Positions 42,931 through 53,988 of a stretch of DNA of 64,000 nucleotides are shown piece after piece. How positions within the stretch are numbered: position 1 is the first letter of the stretch; every line of letters begins with the position of its first letter. The stretch is taken from positions 75,549 through 139,548 of the forward strand of contig WELB01000226.1 of assembly GCA_009602725.1 (NCBI GenBank), written 5' to 3'. Origin of the DNA: Spirogloea muscicola. Lineage: Eukaryota > Streptophyta > Zygnematophyceae > Spirogloeales > Spirogloeaceae. The notes under the pieces are model-generated. The model saw only the letters and a program-made list of their open reading frames with translations. It was not told the origin of the DNA and searched no databases. The position numbers were made by a program, and so were the translations under genes.

Positions 42931-45902
42931 CGGCCCCGCCGCCGCCGCCGCCGGACTCGCGGCCGCCGGACTCGCGGCCGCCGCCGCTGCAGTGGGCAAC
43001 CCCGCTGCTGTCAGAACAGCTGGAAAACAAGCGCGCTGCCCAGTCCTCTTGTTGGCCAACTTATGTGGTGGACAGCGCGGCTGGGGAAGACGCAGCTGCC
43101 CCGCAGGAGCTGTCGGACGAGCGCATGCTGGCCGGAGCGGACAAGCTCAGCGCGCCCTCCTACACTAGCAGCCTGAAGCCTTTGACCAAAGAGTTGGCGA
43201 ATGCAAAGCTCCGGGAGGCCATGCAGGTGGTGCAGTACTTCTACATATTCGCCGCGATCATCCAGTACGGTCGCCTGGCCGACCTGGCCGTGCTTGGTGA
43301 GTCGAGCAGTCCGATGCCGCCTACGCGTGCATCAGCGGCGTGAGCTGCAGCTAGTAGTTGCTTGTGTCAGTCGATTCTGCTCAGGGACGAGGTGCCAGCT
43401 CTCGCTGCAAGAGAGCTGACGCAGGCCTTTGAAGGTGCGCCCCTGGCAGACGAGGTCTGCCAGCTGCTGATGAGCAAGAAGCGGGCTTTCAAGGCCCTCC
43501 TGGCCTCCGACGCTAGCAGCCTTCTGTACAGCCTGGCCGACTGCAACAGGTTGCCTTCCCCCCCCTGTGGTCGGCTGTTGATCACGGGTCTGGACGGTGT
43601 AGCAAAACGCATATGCTAAAGCATGTGCTTCGCCCAGGATCTGATCGAAGCGCGCCTGCATTAGCAGAGAGTGGGATAGCATTCACAGTGGCAGCAATTT
43701 GTTTTCCTGCAGCGCGACTTGCCTCGAGTTCAAGGAGTGGCTCGCTCCAAAGGTGGGGACTGGCCCGCTCGTGAAGGCGGAAGGCAAGAAGGGCAAGGGC
43801 AAGGTGAGCTTCGCAGACGAGTTGCTGGCACCTTCTTGCCGCACTCTGCGTTACAACGTGGACACCACATGCAGTGGATGACTGCAATGGGCTGACTTGA
43901 AGTAGGCCAGCCAAGCGCGCCTCCTGGCAGCGCAGGGCTTGCGACTTGGTGCAGAGGAGAGGTAGCGGCTGTCACTGAAGTGTTTGCTGCTATTGCTGTG
44001 CTGGTGGTCCGTGCTCCAGGACAAGGACAAGGGCGCCGGCAGTTCCAAAGAGGCCGCAGGTCTGGCCACCAAGAAGGAGGAGCAGAAGGCCGCCACGGCA
44101 GCCTTGCAGAAGGCTCTCGACTCGAACGACCTTGCCAAGATGATCGACGCCCTCCGTCTCCTCCGGAACAAGGCCAACAAGAAGCTTGTGAGAGATGTTC
44201 AGGTCAGTCAATGACTGACTACCGGCCATTCATGTGGTGCTGTGTAGTGCTTTGACCGCCCCTGACTGGCAACGGGCTTGTCTCATGACATTGTCAGTGC
44301 TGCTTGGGCTTTCGGTAATCCAGCGTCACTTTGCACTCGTGGCACTGGCGTTTGACACCTACCCTAGGATGGTTGCCATGATGCAACTCTCATCTGCAAG
44401 CTGCTGCTGCTTGCGAAATTCACTGCCATGGCTGTATGACCTCTGAACTGCGTAGCTGGAGGTGGAGAAGAAGCTCTTTGGCGAGGATGTGGACACAACG
44501 CAGGACTACGGTGCGTCTGGTGCAGGGACGCACGCCAACCTGGTGGGGCACCAGGGGTGCACCTGCCGCAACTGCTACCCGTCCAGCTCGAGCTCAGCCT
44601 ACCCTGGTGGGCATTACAACGGCGAATTGCCTCCGCCAGACTTGACAGCGCAGTACCTCCCCTACTCGCCCGGAGCTGGCCCCAGCTACACTGGCTACGA
44701 GCTCGACGAGCCAGGCGCATACAAGGGCGATCAGCTTCCGTACGCCCCAAGTTATTCCGGCAAGGGCTCAGCGTCCATCGCCATGCCTGTTGCAACACGT
44801 GGAGCGAGCTCCCTGGCTGCCAACCTCGACCTGCCCCCTCCCTCAGCCATTCATGGCCGAGAGCATGAGAGGCCCTACGCTCTGCCGCATGCCGGGTTCC
44901 CAGACGATGATCAGGCCATGCTGCAGTACGGTAGCGACGATTTTGACGACGACCTGGCGACGAACAGCGGCGAAGGCAGCGACGAGAATTGGCACGAGAT
45001 TGGCGAGGAGCTCATCCGCCACGAGCAGGTCAGCAAGAGTAGTTGGCAGAACTCGGTCAAGTCATGTGTGCTCAAGTGGCATGCACACAAGGCTGATGGA
45101 TGCAAACGGCATGGGGTGGTGCTGGCTGCAGGTCGTGGCCCTGTGCAACACGACTCTCAAGGAAGCGCAGGGCTCTGGTGATGTACAGCGTATGCGGGAT
45201 GCGCTGGCAGATCCCCGGAACGGGCACGCAGAGTCCTCTATTCGACATGCTGTCACGCGAGCCTTGAAAAAGAAGGAGCAGAAGATGAAGGAAAAGGAGT
45301 TGAGGAGTGCGAGGAACAAGAAATTCGAGGCGGCTGCCGTCCCCAAGGGGACCGACGTCGCCCTGAACACAGAGCGCGGGTGTCAAACGGGAGATGTCTC
45401 ACTGACTGACTCCTCGGCGATCCACTTGGTGGACAGTGGTGGCAGTTCAGAGCAGCCTGAGGCCGTCTTACCGTCACCGGGAAGTGTGCCAGCGTCTGGT
45501 CAGGTGACAGCTGATACCGGCGCTTTCAGCACGCAGGTGGAAGCGTCACAGGACGCCAGCAGCGTCCTTGATGGCTCCTGGAGGCAGCCTCAGGCCGGTG
45601 GCTCTGAAGAGGCCTGGAGAGAGGTTGAGAGCGGCTCGCGGTCCACCAGTGGCCGAGGCGGCATGCAAGAAAGGAGTGCCCCCACTGGCCGCAGGGGGCC
45701 AAGGAAGGAGCCACATGCCAAGTCTTCGGAGGGACTCGCTCCGAGTCAGGAGATAGACGGTAGCAGCAGCAGCGTGCAGCGAATGGCCGAGGGCAAGCTC
45801 GGCCAAGACTCAACTGCGGATGGGTGGGTGCAGGATGCATCGGAGGACGACATTTCGTCTCGGGGGTCACCGTCGGCCCCGCAAGGTGCCACTTTGTTGG
45901 GC

Positions 45903-45938
<36 letters not shown>

Positions 45939-46835
45939 TTGCTGTCGCTGAGGAGCTCCAGCAGGCCGCAGCAGGCTGGCGCGTCGGCGCTCGGCTCCTC
46001 TGGCAACGATGTGCGTGCCAATGCCCTGCCACAGGCCGTGCCTGCGGTGAAGCCGCGGCGAGACTCGCAGGCACCGCCCCCGCCTCCTCCTGCCCCTTCT
46101 CCCAGGAGTGCTGCTCCCGAGGGGGTGGCTCCAGCAGCCATTAGGCCGCAGCGGCAGCCAGGCTCGTGGGCGTCAGTCGCGGCGCCAAACTCGGTCCCCA
46201 CTGCGGATGCTCCCAATGCCGCGAGACCGGTTGGCGGCCAGTCCTACCAACACATGGTGACACCAGCTGCACCTACCAGGGCCCAAAGGACAGGTCAGGG
46301 TGCTGGCCATAACGGCGGGCAGCCAGAGCTGAAGCAGTCCATGAGGGGCGGTCGTGGCGGCCCTGCTGCAGGCGGTGGCAGCAATGGATTCAGCCACCGG
46401 TCAAGGGAGCTCCCGCCGCTGGAGGTCGCACACAGCATCCTCCACTGGCTGGGGCTATCACAGGAGCACGTCAATCCCCGACCGCCAAGCGGTGGCAGTC
46501 GCGCACGAAATAGGGAAGGTGGCGGTGGCGGCGGCGGCGGAGGAGGTGGCGGGAGAAAGTCACGACGCGGCGGCAGGGATCACACGCGCAAGCCAGCCCA
46601 GCGCTGCGGCAGCAGTGCCGCAGCACTGCCAGCAGTGCACCCACTGGTCATGAGCTACGAGGAGGACGAGAATCTGTGCATCATTTGCCTGGAGCGAGAA
46701 AAGGACACGGCTTATGACCCATGCGGCCACGATTCGTTCTGCCTGGACTGTGCCAAGGCCAACTTTGACGCTCGCCGCGAGTGCCCTATCTGCCGTACTC
46801 CGCTCGATGCGCTCAAGCAAGTGGCGTGCGCGTGA
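42931..46835 (+). CDS. Large C-terminal RING-HC protein (putative E3 ubiquitin ligase), 5' end in gap
   Basis: Exons: gap to 43296, about 43351-43549, 43713-43803, 44020-44202, 44456-45028 and 45132-46835. At least ~1030 residues. The last ~50 residues are a C3HC4 RING finger: CIICLE, DPCGHDSFCLDC, ECPICRTPLD. RING-HC fingers recruit E2 enzymes; the substrate is unknown. The N-terminal third is partly helical (VVQYFYIFAAIIQYGRLADL; KALDSNDLAKMIDALRLLRN; KEAQGSGDVQRMRDALAD), with two segments resembling each other, perhaps degenerate helical repeats. The middle is disordered and rich in Ser, Pro, Gly and acidic residues, with a ten-Ser tract at 45908-45937. Which acceptor starts the second exon is uncertain. 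It converges on the DUF2358 gene. Confidence 0.8.
45908..45937 (+). repeat. (CAG)10 microsatellite, read as poly-Ser
   Basis: Ten tandem CAG triplets inside the last exon of the RING gene, translated in the AGC frame as Ser. Such tracts are often length-variable. Confidence 0.9.
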
Positions 46836-47527
46836 CAGCCTGCATATCTGCTGACTCCTCACAGCCAAACGGCTTCACAATGGCCTATGGGACATCTCCC
46901 TGGCACCTGAAAGCTGCCCTGCTCAGGGCTCCGCGTGGGTGGAGACTCACTTCTTTGAGGCCCTCCAGTTCAGATCGATTCCTTGACAAATACCTTTTGA
47001 AAGTAGAGTCAAGTTGGGAGTCGAGGCTTGCAAGCAAGACGACCTGCCGCCAAAGTGCGCATCTCTCACCTGCTGTATGGGTTTACATGGGTTGCTAAGC
47101 TTCACTGACAGAGTAGGAGATCCAGAGCTCACAGACATGCCAAGTTGTCTGCAGCCACCTAGCTAGATACAGCGACTCGAATTGCACAAAAGCAATGTGT
47201 GGCAGCCTGTTGCCAGCCAGCAGCGCTCCCGTCCTTAGACAGAAATCTGAGCAAAGATTACTGAGTGCCATCCAAAATTGGGGAAGGAGGGGCGGCAGGA
47301 GGGGCAGCTGCCTGTGTTCTGGAACCTTAAAAAGTCAGCAAAGACTGTACCCTTCACAAGGGGGCTCAGATTGGCAACTGCACGAGGTAGCAATCAAGTG
47401 GATCGCTTGGCTATGCTTGGCTATGCAGCGCCGGCGCTTCTCTAGCCGCAGTTCTAACCTCAAGCAAATCTGCCCCCCAGGGTGGCATCAAGCAAGTGCA
47501 ACAAGGGAGTGGGCGTGTGGTCAAAGC
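46836..47527. other. Spacer between convergent genes
   Basis: Shared 3' region of the RING (+) and DUF2358 (-) genes, with no coding signal. TTACA at 47083-47087 (TGTAA on minus) is a possible distal polyadenylation signal for DUF2358. Confidence 0.4.
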
Positions 47528-48675
47528 TCAGCTCTCCGGGACAGCTGAGTGCGGCCACCGCTCGGCGCTTGTCAACAGCAGCGTGCTCTTGAGTGCCCAG
47601 TAGAAGCGTACCCAAGTGAAGGCGACAAGGAAGGGCGCGACCTGCCTTAGCAGCGCGGCAGTGCTAGCGTAGAACGTCGGCGTCGGCTCTGTGCGCTGGC
47701 CTGTTGTCGCAGCCCGCACTAGGTCCATGACTGTCAGCTTCTCAAAGACACGGTTGTCGCGCATGATGACGTTATCCACCTGCAACGTGACAGACGGAGC
47801 CACAACGTCAGTGGGTCATCTCGGTGGTCACTTAGATGTTCGGTTGCTTCGGTTTGATCGATCAGCGGATCACGACAACAACGAGGCACGGCAGGAGCCA
47901 CGCCCAACCTTGTGCTCATAGATCTTGCCCTCCCTGTCGAGCTTGTACTCGGAGTTGCCGTCAAAGTGGCCCTGCGCCTCCCAGGGCACGCGCGGGACGC
48001 CGCGCACGGTCCACCGCACCATGATGACCTTGTCGCTGGGCTGCCAGACGCGCACAATGTCGACCCAGAGCGCGCGGAAGAAGACGCGGCCGTGGAAGCG
48101 GAGCGCCCAGAACATGAGCTTGTAGCTGTCCAGGCCATGGAAGGTGTTGAGCGGGTCCCGGAACGTGATGTCGTCTCTGCGCACCGGACGGCCGCCGCGA
48201 CAAGACGGAGGCGCCAGTAGCGGCGCGCTGTCAGTCAGGCATGGCGGCAAGGTCCGCGCGCCCTTACGGCCTCAGCCATGCACGCGCCCACTTTAGCGCT
48301 GGCAGCGCCGCCAAGGAGGAGGGCGGCGTGGCACCTGTAGATGGAGAAGTCGAGGGGGCGGTAGAAGAGCGTGGGCAGCTCCTCGCGCAGCATGCGGATG
48401 GCGTGCCCCACGTTCACGTAGTAGTTGTCGCGCTCGCCGCTCTCCTGCCGCTGCTGCTGCGGCGGCGGCGCCGACGCCTGCACCGCCGCCGCCGCCGCCG
48501 CCGCCGCCGTGAGGTCTTGAGCTCCTGGCCGGCTCGTGACTCCCCAGGCCGGGGCCTCCATGGCGGGTAGTGCGGGCCAGCGGCGCGAGCGGCCCCCGCT
48601 GCAGGCCCCAGCGGCAGCTGTTAGGCGAAACTGGAGGTAGGCCCCGCGGCGGCGTCGGGGCGCGGCGGCGGCCAT
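47528..48675 (-). CDS. DUF2358 protein, probably plastid-targeted
   Basis: Three exons on the minus strand, 48675-48335, 48176-47909 and 47779-47528, give 286 residues. Residues 1-80 are Ala/Arg/Ser-rich and low in acid residues, as in a transit peptide, and include an Ala run. The DUF2358 core follows: YYVNVGHAIRMLREELPTLF, FSIYRDDITFRDPLNTFHG, FFRALWVDIVRVW, VIMVRWTVRGVPRVPWEA, HFDGNSEYKLDREGKIYEHK. DUF2358 is an NTF2/SnoaL-like cone fold of plants and cyanobacteria with no settled function. A C-terminal hydrophobic stretch (VAPFLVAFTWVRFYWAL) could be membrane-associated. The ATG at 48675 overlaps the ATG of CDKD on the other strand by two bases; an inner Met at residue 39 is an alternative start. 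Confidence 0.85.
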
Positions 48676-49897
48676 GGACGACGGCGACGAGAGGCCGGCG
48701 CGGCAGGGTGGCAGCGGCGAGCCGTTCCCGGGGGCGGCGGCGGCCCCGTCGGGCGCCGGGCGCTACATCAAGGGCCTGACGCTGGGCGAGGGCACCTACG
48801 GTGTCGTCTTCAAGGCCGTCGACAGGGAGGTGAGCGCGCCGCCGCCGCCGCTGCCGCCGCCGCCGCTGCCGACGACGACGACGCCGACGACCAGAACTAT
48901 TCAAGCGATGGCGCCTCATTTACCTGGCCCATGGAGGAGCCATTGGCGCTGAGAAGCAGTAGCTCTTGCCGCACAGCTAGTGTAGACCATGGGCGACCTA
49001 GGATAGCTGAGAGTGGAGGTGCAGACGCAGGAGCTTGAGCTGTCCTGCAGGCCGCCTCTGAAGCTGCGGCGATGTGCTCCTCCCGAGTGCAGACGCAACG
49101 CGTGGTGGCGATCAAGAAGATCCGTCTGGGCAAGTACAAGGAGGGCGTGAACGTGACGGCGCTGCGGGAGATCAAGCTGCTCAAGGAGCTGCGCGACCCG
49201 AACATCATCGAGCTCGTCGACGTGTACCCGCACAAGCGCAACCTCCACCTCGTGTTTGAGTTCATGGAGTCTGACCTGGAGGCTGTGATCAAGGACCGCA
49301 GCATCGTGCTGTCGCCCGCCGACGTCAAGGCCTACATGCGCATGACTCTACAGGGCCTTGCGCAGATCCACCGCAAGTGGGTCCTGCACAGGTCCTCGCC
49401 GCCAGACATAACCGCCCCGGTTTGCTCCATTCCGCAGCCAGAATGAGCTGCACGCACACCGCAATTGTGGTGAAGTGATCTTACTGTGTTCATAGGTGCC
49501 ATGGCTGACTCTCTCCGCTCGCTTGGCCGGCCCTGCAGGGACATGAAGCCCAATAATCTGCTGATTGGGCCCGATGGGCAGCTGAAGCTCGGCGACTTTG
49601 GCCTCGCCCGGGTATTTGGGAGCCCCGACAGAAAATTCACCCACCAAGTGAGAGCTCAGAGGCAGATGTCCCTCCGGGGCCGGGGGGGTGGGGGTGTGAG
49701 AAATGATGGAGGGTGGGAGTGCAGAAATGAAGGAGCTGGAACCGAAAGGGAAGTGCCGAAATGTGGAAGTGAAGGAGTGACGGAGTGATGGTGGACGGGA
49801 GCGAGGGAAGGATAGGAAGTGGTGGAGCAGGCTTTGAGGCTTCACCGTTTTGTGCTGCCAGGTCTTTGCCAGATGGTACCGGGCTCCGGAGCTGCTN
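48674..49897 (+). CDS. CDKD: CDKD-type CDK-activating kinase (CDK7-like), cut at an N
   Basis: Exons 48674-48829, 49093-49391, 49539-49647 and 49862-49897 join in frame and then hit a single N. The kinase core shows the Gly loop [12 protein letters not shown], the VAIKK lysine, the cyclin-contact helix NVTALREIK (the CDKD counterpart of PSTAIRE), [27 protein letters not shown], the catalytic loop [23 protein letters not shown] and the T-loop [16 protein letters not shown]. These mark CDK7/CDKD, which with cyclin H phosphorylates CDK T-loops and the RNA polymerase II tail in the nucleus. The C-lobe (DVWAAGCIF-type sequence onward) is absent after 49897, where the reading turns to unrelated low-complexity sequence, so the gene is probably c. 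half present because of an assembly fault. Confidence 0.92.
49897..49897. other. Single N, suspected misjoin
   Basis: The N falls exactly at ...APELL of CDKD, and no kinase sequence follows. A collapsed gap or wrong join is more likely than a real truncation. Confidence 0.7.
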
Positions 49898-52400
49898 GGC
49901 GCGGCGCGCGCCCAGGCTGCCGCGAGCGCCAGATGCGGTGTGGCGCTGTCGCCGCGGACGCCCGCGCTCCCTGCGGATCATCGGCAAGGCCGGGCGCCCT
50001 GGGGCTGCGGACGAGGCCTGCACAGCGGCAGCACCGGCACCGGCTCCGGCGGCTGGTGGGAGACACCGGTGCACAGCGCGGCCGACGGCGGCGCCGCCGA
50101 CTACATAGTCCTCAGCCCCGACGGCGACGCGGAGAAGCCGCCGCGGGTGCCGGCCAGCGAGGCGCACAGCGTCAACTGGTGAGCTCCTCGGCCTCTGGCT
50201 CCGCGCTGCGCGCCGAGCTTGCAGCGGCTGCTGCGCAGCTTTCCGCTTACGTGCGCGCTGTGCAGGGCGCCGCCGCCGCCGCCTCCGCCACCGGCTCGCG
50301 GAGATGCCGCCGAGCTCCGGCGGCACTCGAGCTGGCCTGAGGACCGTGAGGAGGATGGCAGTCAGGGGGCCGACGCAGGAGGCGCAGAGCGGCAGGCATG
50401 GCGGCCAGCGACAGCAGCAGCGTGCAGCCCGCCGGGGGGCGCTGAGTCCCCCGATCTCTATGTCCTTCCGAGTGAGCAGCCACAGCCGCCCGACGACGCC
50501 AGTCGTCTGCATCGCGCTGCCTCCCGCGTGTGCTAGAGCTTGCTTGCAGAGCTCACAGAGAAGCACAAGTGTGGCCGTGGCCAATGCGAGCTGGTTGCTG
50601 CATGGCGGCGGCGGCGGCGGCGCACAGATCCCCCACCGACAAGGGTCTTCAGGCGCCTGCGAAAGGGGCAGGCGGCGGCCGCCACCACCACTGCGTGCAG
50701 CAGCTCGCCGGCACCACATTCGCGGCTCTCGCAGCCAGCCGGTGGCATGGAGGACGCCGCTGCTGGCGGGAGCGGCAGGCGGCGCCTGTCGCTGAGCGTC
50801 AGCGGCTCACTTGGCAGCACATGGCCGTCGGCGGTGCTGTCTATGAGCGGCTCGCTTGACGAGGAAGACATCGAGGAGGCGTCGTCGCATGACATGAGTC
50901 CGCTGGTTGACACCGGAATGAGGTGCGGCGCCGGGTCGGAAGTGGGCAAGCGTCTTCCGTAGTTGGCAGCTACTCTTTGCAGAGCAGTCTTGCAGGTCAA
51001 CATATCATCAAATGTCCGCCGCCGATCTGCCATGCTAGTCCACAACTTCCTGTTGACACACTGAGCCCTCTTGACTCCCTATCACAGACCGCCGTGCCTT
51101 GTGGTCAAGCCTGCTGGCAACATGCGGTGCACCGGAGGCCCTGGCCAGCTGTCGGCAGACCCGCCGGCGGTGCCCACCACAAGCGCCGTCTTGCAAAGGT
51201 AGGCCGCAAGGTGCACCAGCAACTGCAGGCGCGCTCAGCCGCAGCTTGGCTTCAGAGTGCCGCAGGAGGGCTGACGTCGCTGGTTCACCGGATCAGCGCA
51301 GGTGAGGGCCCGGATGCCGAGCACGACGACGACTGGTCGAGAGCCTTCCACGACATGGACGACCTGCAGCACTGTCACGGACGTGGGGCCCATGCCATAC
51401 CACAGGTGCCCCTCAGCAGCGCTGTAGGGAGCTAGCTGATGGCCATGCCCGTGCAGCGCTGGAGCTAGCGACATCACATTGCCGTCATCAAGGACTGGTA
51501 TGCAGGACAAGGAGGAGCTCTCAGAGATCTCGATGGCAAGGCTGCCGCACTTCCGGTCGGTGGACCAGCTGGCCAGGGATGGGGATGGTAGCGGCGAGCC
51601 GGTCTATGTCGACTACCTTAGCCAGTTCATCGACGCGCCAACAGGCACGCCACGACGGCGTGCCACAACCCCGGCCAGGTGGTGGCTGGATTCCTCCTTG
51701 TCAAGTCGCTGCCGCCTGTGTCGGCTGTGGTTAAGACCGCAGCCTCCTTGCGACTGGCTTATGTATGTCAAGGCTGCAAGAATACGGCCTCCTCCACAAG
51801 CATGTGCAGATGTGTTGGCCAGCCCCTTCCTGTCCCCTGCAGGGCCGACCCTCGTGCAGCTAGCAGAGGCGGAGCAACTGGCGCAGCTCCACAGCAGTCC
51901 AAAGACAAGGGGCGCTGGAGCTCCCGGCGAGGCCGCAAGGTGCCGCACAAGCAGCACACTGCCGAGCATAATGTTGCCTCGTGCTGCATCACCTGTCCTG
52001 GTCTGCCTAAGCTGTCACTAAATGTTGTTGTGATACCACGGCCCAGGGTTATGAGCTCAGGGGTCAATCCTTGGCTTGACTTAGAAACTGAGTCTATGTC
52101 TTCTACCGTGACTTCGTACTCATACTCTGACAAGCATATCAGTTATTCGGCGACCTGGGTGCTCAACCTGTTGCGTGCCAAGCTTCAGGTCTACTGTAAG
52201 GGCAGCCAGCAGCTTAGGGGTCGCGCGGCTTACATGCAGCACAAAAAGGTGGGCCCTTATCCACTTCAGCGCAAGCACATACACAAGCGTCTGTCTTTGA
52301 AAAGTAGTGTTGCAGGCACGCAAGAAGTCGCAGTATTGCAGGCTGGTTGTGTAGTCGAGAGGTGTGGATGGCTCTCCCGATGAGGGTCTCAAGCATTGCA
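49898..52400 (+). CDS. Unidentified low-complexity protein, 5' end missing
   Basis: I do not recognise this gene. Coding-like pieces with plausible splice borders are: GGWWETPVHSAADGG with DYIVLSPDGD (ending near 50180); MEDAAAGGSGRRRLSLSVSG with LSMSGSLDEEDIEEASSHDM (about 50745-50923); EGPDAEHDDDWSRAFHDMDD (about 51302-51375); a piece with ISMARLPHFRSVDQLARD and YVDYLSQFIDAPTGTPRRRA (about 51480-51680); and GPTLVQLAEAEQLAQLHSS (about 51842-51940). The product looks disordered, rich in Ser, Ala, Arg and acidic clusters. Its 5' part is lost at the N at 49897, or these pieces belong to a different locus joined there. Exon phases were not fully resolved. Confidence 0.3.
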
Positions 52401-53988
52401 ATTGAACTTCACAAGCTGCAGGACACTGCAAAGAGGGCTGCTACGGGCGCAAGCACGAGCAGGAATGTGGGTGGACGCCGGAAACGAAAAAGGTCCGGCT
52501 GCAGGGGAGTGTCCAAGTGAAGCACGCAATGCCCGACCCTATATAAGCTTGCATGACAGTCCTGTACCAAGTGTCACCGAGTTGTTACCATACGACTGCC
52601 CTCTTGGAAGACGTCACAAGGACTATAGTTGGGGGAATATTGGCTCCATATGATGGATTGCCATTTTGGACTCCAGTCTTGTTAAATAGTGGTCATCAGA
52701 TGTCCAGCCTCAATTGAGGCCACTTGCCCAGATATCCAACTTGCAATAGCAAGCTTTCGATTTTGGAGCTAAGGTTAGACATACATCAATACCATTTGTG
52801 CCTACTTGAGGCTGGGGCTGAGGCACCAGTGGCTTATGCATCTTGATCCTGTGATCAAGTAATGACGAATGAGTTGATCACACATGGCCAGTGCAGTGAC
52901 TCTGCTCCATAAATAAGTGCTACTGGCGGTTCTGCCCTAGTAGATGGAACATTGACCTGATATTTGGACTATGTTCAGCAATAGTGAGCACGGGGAAGCG
53001 CGACCAACTCGTGCATCGACGTTGCCGTTGCTGTGCGCCTCCATATTCGAGCTGTGCTTCATGTACCAACCCAGGCACGGCAACATCTCCATAGATAGCT
53101 TTCCGCTCCTGCTATTAACAAGCCGTCATAATGAAGAGCATGTTAAGTTGTACTCCAACAGCTTTGCTGAGCATGTGACCGAAGTGGGACTGGAGTGGGC
53201 TTGCCCTAAGCAACAGATTATCTAAGATTGCTCCCCACAGACAAAGCTGCCCACGGATCAACACCAAGCACCCATGCAAGTTGAACACTAATGCGGGTCG
53301 ACTTATGTAGCAGCATCTACCTGTCACTAGCCAGCATCAATCACCGTCATACGTGGATTTATTCACGCCCTGCCCAGGCAACATTGGTATATAAGCAGAG
53401 CAGACATTGAGACAAGCTTCTCTCATTGCAACCGTACAATCCCCAGTTGCTGAAGAGCTTCTTAGAGCAGGCACAAGCTCGTAATAGATATATGCCTCAC
53501 ATTGCCAAAAAGACTTTGCACCAGCAAGATGAGCAGCAGCCCCGAGCCACTGCCAGTCGCACATGGTCCACTGCATCAATTTCTGACCTTCTCCTGAATG
53601 AGGGGAGGCGGGAAGGACAGCGACTCCACCATCACCGGCACCTCAGCAGGGCCTTGCAGGCCCTCGACTGTCTTCACCTCACCCTGGTTCGCCAGCCTGC
53701 AGGTCAGAAATGCACAAGAAGCACAAAATTGCTTGGTGACGCCACAGTTCTGCCCACCGACTGCTAGGTCGGACGCAGTACATGCAACCTTTGCTTCATC
53801 AGCAGATCAGAGTTCAGGAGGCAGACTGTAGGGCTATGTACACATTGCCATTTTGCTTTCAGAAGTACAGATTTAGTACAATCAACATACAGAAAAAGCG
53901 TACTTCATTCACAATTGACTGCATGCGTGCAGTAAAGTCCTGGTCAGATGAGCAGCCGTGTGGCGTTCACGTCAGTGGGTCAAGCGCC
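52401..53988. other. Intergenic, nothing recognised
   Basis: AT-rich sequence with no recognisable frame, lying 3' of both flanking genes. No repeat copy was noticed. Confidence 0.4.

Noticed and set aside
47528-48675. DUF2358 called as a delta(5)-steroid isomerase or polyketide cyclase
   Set aside because: The fold class overlaps, but no catalytic residues of those enzymes could be recognised, so only the DUF name is used.
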